Positions 55,430 through 63,786 of a DNA stretch of 64,000 nt are shown here, piece by piece. The stretch's first letter is position 1; each line of letters opens with the position of its first letter. Source of the stretch: CAVSJJ01 sp963771015 (lineage in GTDB: Bacteria > Actinomycetota > Actinomycetes > Actinomycetales > Dermatophilaceae); the NCBI GenBank assembly GCA_963771015.1, contig CAVYRN010000005.1, positions 992,001 through 1,056,000 on the forward strand. The letters run 5' to 3'. A program made the translations under genes and the position numbers. Under the pieces are notes generated by a model that did not search any database, was not told where the DNA came from, and worked only from the letters and a program-made list of their open reading frames with translations.

Positions 55430-56313
55430 CCATGACCTCCGTGTACGAGATCGGCGGCGATATCGACGGCCGCCGCGACGTCGTCGTCGGGGGGGTAGAG
55501 GAGGGCGCGACCCACAACGAGCCCGGCCGCCGTCGGGTGCCCCAGTGCCTCTCCCCAGGTGCGATAGGCGTCTCTCGGGTCGCCCTGCGGGTCGCCGCCC
55601 AGCAGGAGCGTCGGCAGGGTCGTCGCGTCGAGCACGCGGTGCATCTCCTGCACGACCGGAAGCTTGAGCCAGGTGTAGGCGCTCGTCGCGCCGAGGCCCG
55701 ACGCAATCTGCACGGAGGTGATGACCGAGTCCGGGTCGAGCAGGTTCTCCACCCGGCCGGCCGAGCGACGCACGGCGATGAACGGCTCCACCATCGCCAG
55801 GCGGCCGGCGCCGGCCAGCGCCGTCACCGCCCGTCCCGACGCCTCCAACGTCCGTACCGTGCCCGGGTCGTCGAGGCAGATCCGGGTCAGCATCTTGCCG
55901 CCCTCGAGGCCGTGGGCCAGCAGGGTCGCGGGGTCGTATGCCGTGAAGCGGTCGTCGAGCTCGAACTCCGCCCCCTGCAGACCGCCGCGGTTCATGGACC
56001 CGATCACGACCTTGCCATCGAGCAGCCCGGACAGAAGCAGGTCCTCGAGGATGTCGGCGGTGCCGAGGACTCCGTCGACCCCGGGTCGGGACAGGGCCAG
56101 GGTGATCCGCTGAAGCAGGTCCGAGCGCGACGCCATGGCCGTTCTGCCTCGGACGCTCAGCGCACCTCGGGCCGGATGGTCCGCCGCGACGAGAAGCACC
56201 CGGCCGTCGGTCGGCATACGGCCCCGCACCCGTTGCGCCCACAGGGCCGCGACCGCCTCCGGCTCGGTGACCCGACGCCGCGTGAGGGCAGCGAGATCCA
56301 CGCGGCCGCTCAT
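55426..56313 (-). CDS. DeoC/LacD-like class I aldolase of the inositol locus (probable IolJ-type function)
   Basis: 295 residues, 4-nt overlaps with iolC upstream and iolB downstream. A (beta/alpha)8 fold is likely: RVLLVAADHPARGAL, VDGVLGTADILEDLLL, GKVVIGSMNRGGLQGAEFELDDRFTAYD, GKMLTRICLDDP, MVEPFIAVR, YTWLKLPVVQEM with the probable Schiff-base Lys, and TLLLGGD. This is not the class II IolJ of Bacillus, but its position between iolC and iolB suggests it splits 2-deoxy-5-keto-gluconate-6-phosphate into dihydroxyacetone phosphate and malonic semialdehyde. The function is inferred from position. Confidence 0.85.
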   Translation of the reverse strand: MSGRVDLAALTRRRVTEPEAVAALWAQRVRGRMPTDGRVLLVAADHPARGALSVRGRTAMASRSDLLQRITLALSRPGVDGVLGTADILEDLLLSGLLDGKVVIGSMNRGGLQGAEFELDDRFTAYDPATLLAHGLEGGKMLTRICLDDPGTVRTLEASGRAVTALAGAGRLAMVEPFIAVRRSAGRVENLLDPDSVITSVQIASGLGATSAYTWLKLPVVQEMHRVLDATTLPTLLLGGDPQGDPRDAYRTWGEALGHPTAAGLVVGRALLYPPDDDVAAAVDIAADLVHGGHG

Positions 56314-57269
56314 CGCGACTCTCCATCCCGGGCGATCACCGCTCGGACCTCGGCCTCGTCAGGCATGGCCGTCGCACACTCCAAGCGCCCGGCCACCACC
56401 GCCCCGGCGGCGCTGGCGAAACGGATCGTCTCCTCGAGCCCCCATCCACCGAGGAGCCCATGGCACACCGCCCCTCCGAAGGCGTCGCCCGCGCCCAGGC
56501 CGTTGACGACCGCCACGTGCAACGGCGGGACGTACACGCTCTCGTCGGCCGTCCTGGCAAGAACACCCCGAGGGCCCTGTTTGACGATGGCGAGCTCCAC
56601 GCCCCGGTCCAGGAGGGCCGCGGCGGCGCGTTCGGGGTCGGTCTCACCGACCGCGACGCGGCACTCCTCGATGTTGCCGATGGCCACCGTGCTGGACTCC
56701 AGCGCGAGCCGGGCCGCTCGCGTCGCGTCCGCTTCGGAGAGCCAGAACATCGGCCGGTAGTCGAGATCGATGACGGTATGCGGCCGGCGGCCCCGCAGCC
56801 GCCACGCCGTGGCGTGCGCCGTGCGGCTCGGCTCTGCGGACAGGCCGGTCAGCGTCGCCCAGAACAGGCCGCACTCGGCAACCACTGTCGGCGGTATCTC
56901 CTCGGGGGTCACCCGGAGGTCGGGCGCCTGGGGATAGCGGTAGAAGTAGAGCGGAAAGTTGTCCGGGGGGAAGATCTCGCAGAAGGTCACCGGTGTCGGC
57001 AGCGACGGGTCGGTCCCGACATGGCTCGTGTCGACCCCGAGCTCGCCCAGCGACCGCCTGACGAACCGGCCGAACGGGTCGTCTCCGGCCCGGGTGATGA
57101 GCGCCGTCGACCGACCGTACTGGGCCGCCGCCACCGCCACGTTGCCCGCGCTGCCGCCGAGGAACTTGCCGAAGGTGGCCACGTCCTCGAGTCGCACGCC
57201 GACCTGGATCGGGTAGAGGTCGACACCGACGCGACCGATGCACACGACCTCAAGCGACCGAGGCGACAT
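56310..57269 (-). CDS. iolC: 5-dehydro-2-deoxygluconokinase
   Basis: About 319 residues from the ATG at 57269, which has GGAGG upstream; the open frame extends to 57341 without conserved residues. PfkB family: VCIGRVGVDLYPIQVGVRLEDVATFGKFLGGSAGNVAVAAAQYG at the start and VNGLGAGDAFGGAVCHGLL at the end, with the catalytic Asp in GAGDAF. FYRYPQAPDLR and LDYRPMFW are characteristic of IolC. It phosphorylates 5-dehydro-2-deoxygluconate using ATP. It heads the minus-strand run iolC-aldolase-iolB and faces away from the GntR gene. Confidence 0.94.
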   Translation of the reverse strand: MSPRSLEVVCIGRVGVDLYPIQVGVRLEDVATFGKFLGGSAGNVAVAAAQYGRSTALITRAGDDPFGRFVRRSLGELGVDTSHVGTDPSLPTPVTFCEIFPPDNFPLYFYRYPQAPDLRVTPEEIPPTVVAECGLFWATLTGLSAEPSRTAHATAWRLRGRRPHTVIDLDYRPMFWLSEADATRAARLALESSTVAIGNIEECRVAVGETDPERAAAALLDRGVELAIVKQGPRGVLARTADESVYVPPLHVAVVNGLGAGDAFGGAVCHGLLGGWGLEETIRFASAAGAVVAGRLECATAMPDEAEVRAVIARDGESR

Positions 57270-57387
57270 CCGACCTCCACTGGACGAGAGCGGAACCGCG
57301 CTGTCGGGCCGTTCGCCGCTCGGCTTCCGGTGGGGCACCACCGGCCCACTTCAGGCTGCCGCAGCGCCGAGCCGCTGTCAATATTTG

Positions 57388-57399
57388 TTAGAACATTCT
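57388..57399. promoter_or_regulatory. GntR (IolR) site TTAGAACATTCT in the iolC/GntR divergent promoter
   Basis: Lies between divergent iolC and the GntR gene, sharing the AACATNCT core with 54471-54486 and 58310-58322. Confidence 0.65.
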
Positions 57400-57448
57400 G
57401 AGGGCATATAGACCGGAACCCTTGGGGACATAACATAGACTTGACTTT

Positions 57449-58186
57449 GTGACTCTTATCCCCGTGTCGATCGACCGCGGCAGCCCCGTTCCGCTGTATC
57501 ACCAGCTGGCCGAACAGCTGACGGCGGCCATCGAGAACGGGACCCTCAAGGCGGGGGATGCCTTCGAGAACGAGATGGCCCTCGCCCAACGCCTCGACCT
57601 GTCCCGCCCGACCGTCCGCCGGGCCATCGCGGAGCTCGTCGGCCGGGGGCTCCTCGTGCGGCGTCGGGGAGTCGGTACGTCGGTGGCGAGCCAGGTCATC
57701 CATCGGCGCGACGAGCTGACCAGCCTCTACGACGACATGAAACGCAAGGGGCAGAAGCCCACGACCAAGGTTCTCGAGATCGAACGTGACGTCGAGAACC
57801 CGGTGGCGGCCATGGCACTCGGCCTTCCCGAGGACACGTCGTTCACGAGCATCCTCCGACTCCGGTATGCCGATGGGGTCCCGGCCGCCATCATGCACAA
57901 CTGGCTGCCCCCTCGGTTCGCCGGCATCACCACCGAGGAGCTGGAGTCCGCGAGCCTGTACGGGCTCCTCCGCGAACGCGGGGTGCGCCCCGTCATCGCC
58001 CATCAGGCGATCGGCGCCCGTCGTCCCACGAGCCGGGAGCGCAAGCTCCTCAACCTCGCCCCCGGTGACCCCCTGCTGACGATGTCCCGGCGAGCGTACG
58101 ACGCGAACGGTGCCGCCGTGGAGTACGGCGACCACTGCTACCGCCACGACCAGTACGCCTTCGACCTGACCGTCCACGAGCACTGA
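57449..58186 (+). CDS. GntR-family regulator (HutC/UTRA type), likely inositol regulator
   Basis: 245 residues from the GTG at 57449. The N-terminal wHTH reads PLYHQLAEQLTAAIENGTLKAGDAFENEMALAQRLDLSRPTVRRAIAELVGRGLLVRRRGVGTSVA, the GntR signature. The remainder is a UTRA ligand domain (FTSILRLRYADGVPAAIMHNWLPP, EYGDHCYRHDQYAFDLTV). HutC-type UTRA domains bind small metabolites such as sugar phosphates. It is flanked by iolC and the transaldolase-iolD genes, and the AACATNCTAA sites in three promoters fit its operator. The effector is unproved; inositol-derived phosphates would be typical. Confidence 0.92.
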   Translation: MTLIPVSIDRGSPVPLYHQLAEQLTAAIENGTLKAGDAFENEMALAQRLDLSRPTVRRAIAELVGRGLLVRRRGVGTSVASQVIHRRDELTSLYDDMKRKGQKPTTKVLEIERDVENPVAAMALGLPEDTSFTSILRLRYADGVPAAIMHNWLPPRFAGITTEELESASLYGLLRERGVRPVIAHQAIGARRPTSRERKLLNLAPGDPLLTMSRRAYDANGAAVEYGDHCYRHDQYAFDLTVHEH

Positions 58187-58309
58187 CCGGGGCCGTGGGT
58201 GCCCTCGGTCGCCGGGGCTCGGCACGGCGCCGGCACGCGGACGGGCCGGGGCAAGGCCCGAACCTCGCCGAGACCGCCTCAGGCACTTCCCTCATCAGGT
58301 CACGATGTA

Positions 58310-58322
58310 TTAACATTCTAAC
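58310..58322. promoter_or_regulatory. GntR (IolR) site TTAACATTCTAAC upstream of the transaldolase-iolD run
   Basis: AT-rich site about 130 bp before the transaldolase-like start, in a 262-bp intergenic gap. Shares AACATTCTAA with the other two sites. Confidence 0.65.
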
Positions 58323-58448
58323 TGCCATACGTACTGACGCACCGCACGGAGTCGGGAGAGCCGGGCCTGTTCGTTCGGTCATCCCCTCCGCCCGGCGCGC
58401 CGTACGCCCCATCGGGGCTTCCCCGAGACCGCCCGTTCTGGAGGACCC

Positions 58449-59519
58449 ATGCCGACCGAGACGCCACTGCTGGCCATGACCCAGCGCACACCGACGGTGC
58501 TGTGGAACGACTCCGCGGACCCGGCGGAGCTGGGTCAGTCGATCGCCTGGGGTGCGGTCGGCGCGACGTGCAACCCGGTCATCGCGCTCGCCGCCATCAA
58601 GGCCGACATGCCTCGCTGGCGGGCGCGCATCGCGGAGCTCGCCGAGGAGTGGCCCACCGCCACGGAGACCCGGATCGGCTGGCGGATCGTCGAGGAGGTG
58701 TCGACGGACGCCGCCAGACTCCTCATGCCGGCGTTCGAGAAGCATCGGGGGGTCAACGGCCGCCTGTCCATGCAGACCGACCCCCGCTTCCATCGGGACG
58801 CCCCTGCCCTCGCCGACCAGGCGGAGCACTTCTCCTCGCTCGCCCCGAACATCATCGTCAAGATCCCGGCGACCCACGTCGGCATCGAGGCGATCGAGGA
58901 GGCCACCTACCGCGGGGTCAGCATCAACGTGACCGTCTCGTTCACCGTCCCCCAGGCCGTCGCCGCGGGTGAGGCGATCGAGCGCGGGCTGCGGCGGCGG
59001 GCGGCCGAGGGCAAGGACACCTCCACGATGGGTCCGGTGGTGACGATCATGGTGGGGCGCCTGGACGACTGGATGAAGGACCTCGACGCGAAGCACCGGC
59101 CCTGTATCGACCCGGGCTACTACGAGTGGGCCGGCGTCGCGGTCTTCAAGCGCGCCTACCAGGTGTTCCAGGAGCGGGGGCTACGGGCCCGGCTGCTCGC
59201 CGCGGCATACCGCAACCATCTGCAGTGGACCGAGCTCGTCGGCGGCGATGTCGTGGTGTCCATTCCCTTCGCGTGGCAGCAGCGGTTCCAGGCGAGCGGC
59301 ATCGAGGCCGGCCCGCGGATGGACGTGCCCGTGGACCCGCGGATCGTCGAGACCCTGTATGACGGCATTCCCGACTTCCGCCGGGCCTACGACCCCACCG
59401 GGATGACGACGGCGGAGTTCGACGACTTCGGGGCGACACGGAAGACTCTGCGACAGTTCCTCGACGCGGACGCCCAGCTCGACGCCCTCGTGCGCGACAT
59501 CCTCGTCCCGGCGCCCTGA
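58449..59519 (+). CDS. Transaldolase-family protein in the inositol locus
   Basis: 356 residues. TLWNDSADPAEL-like opening (PTVLWNDSADPAELGQSIAWGAVGATCNPVIALAAI) fits transaldolase, where TTNP is usual; here TCNP. NIIVKIPATHVGIEAIEEATYRGVSINVTVSFTVPQAVAAGEAIERG carries the catalytic Lys (VKIPAT) and the NVT(x)F block. It is longer than small transaldolases and may form a Schiff base with a ketose substrate. A possible role is the aldol cleavage step of inositol catabolism or a sugar side branch, but no reaction is shown. It is 60 bp before iolD and likely shares the transcript. Confidence 0.85.
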   Translation: MPTETPLLAMTQRTPTVLWNDSADPAELGQSIAWGAVGATCNPVIALAAIKADMPRWRARIAELAEEWPTATETRIGWRIVEEVSTDAARLLMPAFEKHRGVNGRLSMQTDPRFHRDAPALADQAEHFSSLAPNIIVKIPATHVGIEAIEEATYRGVSINVTVSFTVPQAVAAGEAIERGLRRRAAEGKDTSTMGPVVTIMVGRLDDWMKDLDAKHRPCIDPGYYEWAGVAVFKRAYQVFQERGLRARLLAAAYRNHLQWTELVGGDVVVSIPFAWQQRFQASGIEAGPRMDVPVDPRIVETLYDGIPDFRRAYDPTGMTTAEFDDFGATRKTLRQFLDADAQLDALVRDILVPAP

Positions 59520-59579
59520 CCCGCCGAGACACCCGGCAACGACGCCCGACCGAGGGCGAGAACGAGAGAGGGATCGACG

Positions 59580-61508
59580 ATGACCCAGACGGTGCGGCTC
59601 ACGGTTGCCCAGGCGGTCGTGGGGTTCCTGTCGAACCAGTACTCCGAACGCGACGGCGTGGAGCGCCGCCTCGTCACCGGGATGTTCGGCATCTTCGGAC
59701 ACGGCAACGTCGCCGGGATCGGCCAGGCGCTCCTCCAGCGGCAGATCGCGTTCGAGGCGGGGCCGCTGGCGCAGGACCCCCGGGCCGACCCGCTGGAGCA
59801 CGGGCACCTGCCGTACCACCTCATCCGGAACGAGCAGTCCGCGGTCCACGCGGCAACGGCCTTCGCCCGCACGCGCAACCGGCTCCAGGTGATGGCCGTG
59901 ACGACGAGCATCGGACCCGGTGCCACGAACATGGTCACCGGCGCCGCTCTTGCGACGACGAACCGCGTCCCGGTCCTGCTCCTGCCGAGCGACCAGTTCG
60001 CGACCCGCGTGCCGGACCCGGTCCTGCAGCAGCTCGAGTCGCCGCAGGCCCTCGACGCGGCGGTCACCGACTGCTTCCGGCCCGTGTCACGGTTCTTCGA
60101 CCGGATCTCACGCCCCGAACAGCTCATCCCGTCGCTCATGAACGCCATGCGGGTGCTCACCGATCCGGTCGACACCGGCGCCGTGACCATCGCGCTTCCC
60201 CAGGATGTCCAGGCCGAGGCCCACGACTGGCCGGTGGAGCTGTTCCGCAGGCGGGTGTGGCATGTCGGCCGCCCGGTTCCCGAGCCGGCGGCCCTGACCC
60301 GGGCGGCCGACGTCATCCGCTCCGCGACCACGCCGCTCGTCGTGGCCGGGGGCGGCGTCGCCTACTCCGAGGCCGCCGAGCAGCTGCGCGCGTTCGCGAC
60401 GGCAACGGGCATCCCCGTTGCCGACACCCACGCGGGCAAGGGCGCCATCAACTGGGATCACGCCAGTGCCGTCGGCGCTTTGGGGTCAACCGGCTCGTCG
60501 GCAGCGAACGCCCTGGCCCGTGAGGCGGATGTCGTCATCGGCATCGGCACGAGGTACTCCGACTTCACGACCGCCAGCCACACCATCTTCGCCAACCCCG
60601 ACGTGCGCTTCGTCAACATCAACACCCTGGGCTTCGATGCGGCCAAGCACGGCGCGACGATGCTCCTCGCCGACGCCCGCGAGGCCCTCACCGCACTGAC
60701 CGGCGCCCTGAAGGGCTGGTCCACCGACGCGGCATACCGGCAGCGCGCCGTCGACCTCGACGCGGACTGGCAGCGCGTCGTGGACGAGTGCTACCACCGT
60801 GACCACACCCCCCTGCCCGCGCAGACCGAGGTCTTCGGCGCCCTCAACGAGCTGATGGGGCCCGAGGACGTCGTGGTCAACGCCGCCGGATCCATGCCCG
60901 GAGACCTGCAGTGTCTGTGGCGCGCACCCAACCCCGCCCAGTACCACGTCGAGTACGCCTACTCGACGATGGGCTACGAGATCCCTGCGGCCCTGGGGGT
61001 CAAGATGGCGGTCGGGGCTGCCCATGAGGTGGTCTCGATCGTGGGTGACGGTAGCTACCAGATGCTTCCCATGGAGCTCGCGACCATCGTCTCCGAGGGC
61101 ATCAAGGTCATCTTCGTCCTCCTCGACAACCACGGCTTCGCCTCGATCGGGGCGCTGTCGGAGTCACGCGGGTCGCAGCGCTTCGGCACGGCATACCGGA
61201 TGCGCAACCCGGGAACGGGCCGCCTCGATGGTGAGCGGGTGCCGTTCGACCTCGCCGCGAATGCCGCGAGCTGGGGAGCCGACGTGCTGCGTTGCGGCTC
61301 CATCGCGGAGTTCCGCGAGAACTACGCCAAGGCCGTTGCGGCCGACCGGACGACGGTGCTCTACATCGAGACCGACCTCTATGGCCCCAACCCGCCCGGA
61401 ACGGCGTGGTGGGACGTCCCCGTGTCCCAGGTCTCCGAGCTCGAGTCGACCCAGCAGGCATACCGGGAGCACCTGGAGAACAAGCAGACCCAGCGGCACT
61501 ACCTCTGA
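59580..61508 (+). CDS. iolD: 3D-trihydroxycyclohexane-1,2-dione acylhydrolase
   Basis: 642 residues, a ThDP-dependent enzyme of the acetolactate-synthase fold. GNVAGIGQALLQ and the NEQSAVHAATAFAR block (catalytic Glu region for ThDP) start the protein, with AVTTSIGPGATNMVTGAALATTNRVPVLLLPSDQF following. The ThDP motif is SIVGDGSYQMLPMELATIVSEGIKVIFVLLDNHGF (GDG...N). PGTAWWDVPVSQVS near the end is specific for IolD. It hydrolyses the ring of THcHDO to 5-deoxyglucuronate, the substrate of iolB. It begins 60 bp after the transaldolase-like gene. Confidence 0.96.
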   Translation: MTQTVRLTVAQAVVGFLSNQYSERDGVERRLVTGMFGIFGHGNVAGIGQALLQRQIAFEAGPLAQDPRADPLEHGHLPYHLIRNEQSAVHAATAFARTRNRLQVMAVTTSIGPGATNMVTGAALATTNRVPVLLLPSDQFATRVPDPVLQQLESPQALDAAVTDCFRPVSRFFDRISRPEQLIPSLMNAMRVLTDPVDTGAVTIALPQDVQAEAHDWPVELFRRRVWHVGRPVPEPAALTRAADVIRSATTPLVVAGGGVAYSEAAEQLRAFATATGIPVADTHAGKGAINWDHASAVGALGSTGSSAANALAREADVVIGIGTRYSDFTTASHTIFANPDVRFVNINTLGFDAAKHGATMLLADAREALTALTGALKGWSTDAAYRQRAVDLDADWQRVVDECYHRDHTPLPAQTEVFGALNELMGPEDVVVNAAGSMPGDLQCLWRAPNPAQYHVEYAYSTMGYEIPAALGVKMAVGAAHEVVSIVGDGSYQMLPMELATIVSEGIKVIFVLLDNHGFASIGALSESRGSQRFGTAYRMRNPGTGRLDGERVPFDLAANAASWGADVLRCGSIAEFRENYAKAVAADRTTVLYIETDLYGPNPPGTAWWDVPVSQVSELESTQQAYREHLENKQTQRHYL

Positions 61509-61566
61509 GCCCGGGTGGACCCGGTCCGGCACGGGACCGGACCTCGTTGGGCCGAGGACACGGCGC

Positions 61567-62745
61567 TCAGCCGTGGCGCGGTAGCTCGACCCAGCCGGCT
61601 CCGGCGGCCGAGCTCACCATCGCGTCCAGCGCCTCGGCCGCGGCCACCGCGTCGGCGGCGCCCGGCCCCTCGGGGGTCCCGCCGAGAATGGCCCGGACCA
61701 GGCCGGCCAGCTCGATGACCTTCGTGTCGTCATAGCTCATGGCGACGGCCGAGCCCGGCTGGAACCGTCCCAGGGCGCCCGCGTCGGGACCGACGAAGAG
61801 GCGCTGGGTCGGCTGGTTCACATAGTCGGAGCCGGTCGAGAGCATGAGCTCACCGGGGGTACGGAAGTCCCAGGACGCCAGGCCCCGGGTGCCATGCACC
61901 TCGATGCCGTAGGTGTTCTGGTCCCCCACGGCGACGCGGCTGCACTCCAGCGTCACCACGACCCCGCCCGCCGTCCGCATCAGGGCGGCGACGTAGTCCT
62001 CGTTCTCCACCGCGCCGATGGGGGCATCCGGACTGCCCAGCCCGTGGCCGTAGCTGGCCGCGCCCTCCTGGGGAACGGGGCGCTCCGCGATGAACTGAGC
62101 GGTGTCCGCGACCAGCCGGCTCAGGTCGCCGAGGACGAACCGGGTGAGGTCGACGGCGTGTGAGGCGAGGTCACCCAGGACGCCGTGGCCGCCGGAGTCG
62201 AGGGTGTAGCGCCAGCTGAGGAGACCGAGCGGGTGTGCCGCGTAGTCGCTGAGCAGCCGAACCCGCGCATGAGTGGGCGTACCGATGGCGCCGGTGACCA
62301 CGAGCTCCCGCAGGTGGCTCATCGCGGGGACGGCTCGGTAGTTGAAGCCGACCGTGCACTGCACACCGGCTGCCGCCACGGCATCGGCGACCGCACGAGC
62401 ATCCCGGGCGGACAGACCGACGGGCTTCTCGATCCACAGGTGCTTGCCCGCCTCGGCCACCGCCACACCCACCTCCCGGTGCACGGCGTTCGGGGCCGTC
62501 ACGCTGACCACGTCGACCGTCGGGTCGGCGACGAGGTCACGCCAGTCCGCGTATGCCGTCGCGAAGCCGTGCCGGCGCTGCGCGGCGTCGCGGGATCCGC
62601 CGACCGGGTCGGCCACGGCGGCGAAGCGGGGCCGGACGGACAGCTCCGGGTAGTGGTGTCGAAGGCGCGCCCAGGCGCGAGCATGCACGTCCCCGAGCCA
62701 GCCGGCACCGATGACTCCGACGCCAAGGAGGTGGTCCTGGTCCAT
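61567..62745 (-). CDS. Gfo/Idh/MocA-family oxidoreductase, inositol/sugar dehydrogenase-like
   Basis: 392 residues. LLGVGVIGAGWLGDVHARAW has the GxGxxG motif; VDVVSVTAPNAVHREVGVAVAEAGKHLWIEKPVG has the EKP Lys; GGHGVLGDLASHAVDLTRFVLGD contains the expected G-D-x-x-x-H active site. The long insert before the C-terminus and length of 392 suggest the branch that oxidises inositol derivatives, glucosides or keto-sugars rather than plain IolG. It is one of three dehydrogenase-type genes clustered here on the minus strand. Ends 58 bp from the convergent iolD. Confidence 0.88.
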   Translation of the reverse strand: MDQDHLLGVGVIGAGWLGDVHARAWARLRHHYPELSVRPRFAAVADPVGGSRDAAQRRHGFATAYADWRDLVADPTVDVVSVTAPNAVHREVGVAVAEAGKHLWIEKPVGLSARDARAVADAVAAAGVQCTVGFNYRAVPAMSHLRELVVTGAIGTPTHARVRLLSDYAAHPLGLLSWRYTLDSGGHGVLGDLASHAVDLTRFVLGDLSRLVADTAQFIAERPVPQEGAASYGHGLGSPDAPIGAVENEDYVAALMRTAGGVVVTLECSRVAVGDQNTYGIEVHGTRGLASWDFRTPGELMLSTGSDYVNQPTQRLFVGPDAGALGRFQPGSAVAMSYDDTKVIELAGLVRAILGGTPEGPGAADAVAAAEALDAMVSSAAGAGWVELPRHG

Positions 62746-62819
62746 TGGGCATCTCTCTTTCCCGAGGGTTCGGTTCGGGGTGGGCCCCGTCCCGTCGACG
62801 GAGCCAAGGGCCGGAGGGG

Positions 62820-63785
62820 TCAGCCCGCGGGGGTCAACGGTGCCGGCTCTCCGGTCTCGAGCTCACGCCGGAGCCCCCGGAGCTGGTCGGTGATGGCGAA
62901 GGGCCGCACCCCCAGCACCTCGTCGGTGCGCGGCGTGGACAGGCTCGTGTCGAACGGCATCGGCGCCGGGAGCATCGCGCCATCCGGCACCGGGCCGGTC
63001 CGAAGCTCAGCAGGGTCGAGCCCGAACGCCTCGCAGGCCGCCTCGGCGAGCTCCAGCCGGGTGACCGCGTCGGCGCCGACGACGTGCAGCACGCCGTCGG
63101 CCCGCCGCTCCACGGCGCGTAGCAGCCGAGCGGCGATCTCGGCGGCAGTGACCGGGCTGGCGACGCCGTTGATATCGGGGTCCTGCCACACCGTGAACCC
63201 CTCGCCCCTCGACAGCGCGTCGACGAGGGAGAGCACGAAGTACCCGAAGCCGCAGTCCTGCTGCCGTGGCGCAGCCGGCTTCGTCAGATGCCGACCTTGC
63301 ACACCACCGACCCGGGCGACGAAGCCGAGGTCGGCCCGGTCGAGGACCACCCGCTCGGAGAGCGCCTTGAACAGGCCGTACAGGTTGACAGGGTTGATCG
63401 GCTCCTCCTCGTCGACGAGGTGGCCCGTGCCGTCGAAGACCCAGTCGGTCGAGACATAGCCCACGGCGGCGCCGTGCGCGTTGGCGGCATCGACCATGCG
63501 CCGGGTCATGCCGACATACGCGTCGAAGCCGGCTCTCCGGTTCAGGTAGAGGCCCTGCAGGTCGTTGTCGATGGCGAGGTGGAGGACCGCGGTGGCCGCG
63601 TGTTCCGTCAGCGCAGCGCCCACATCCGCGACGTCGCCGAGGTCCGTGAGCCGCCAGGGCCACGGGAAGTCCGGGCCCGGGTCCCGCCGCACGGCGCACA
63701 GCACGTCGGCGCCCCGGCTCTCGAGAACGGCGGCGACGTTCCCTCCGACGAAACCCGTCGCACCGGTGACGAGGATGCGTTCCAT
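62820..63785 (-). CDS. NAD-dependent epimerase / dTDP-4-dehydrorhamnose-reductase-like SDR
   Basis: About 321 residues from the ATG at 63785. RILVTGATGFVGGNVAAVLESRG is the Rossmann motif, VLHLAIDNDLQGLYLNRRAGFDAYVGMTRRMVDAANAHGAAVGYVSTDWVFDG follows, and LYGLFKALSERVV has Y-x-x-x-K. The STDWVFDG form is that of RmlD-like enzymes. It probably reduces or epimerises a sugar, perhaps in inositol derivative processing, but no specific reaction is supported. One base separates its ATG from the stop of the upstream oxidoreductase gene. Confidence 0.87.
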   Translation of the reverse strand: MERILVTGATGFVGGNVAAVLESRGADVLCAVRRDPGPDFPWPWRLTDLGDVADVGAALTEHAATAVLHLAIDNDLQGLYLNRRAGFDAYVGMTRRMVDAANAHGAAVGYVSTDWVFDGTGHLVDEEEPINPVNLYGLFKALSERVVLDRADLGFVARVGGVQGRHLTKPAAPRQQDCGFGYFVLSLVDALSRGEGFTVWQDPDINGVASPVTAAEIAARLLRAVERRADGVLHVVGADAVTRLELAEAACEAFGLDPAELRTGPVPDGAMLPAPMPFDTSLSTPRTDEVLGVRPFAITDQLRGLRRELETGEPAPLTPAG

Positions 63786-63786
63786 G

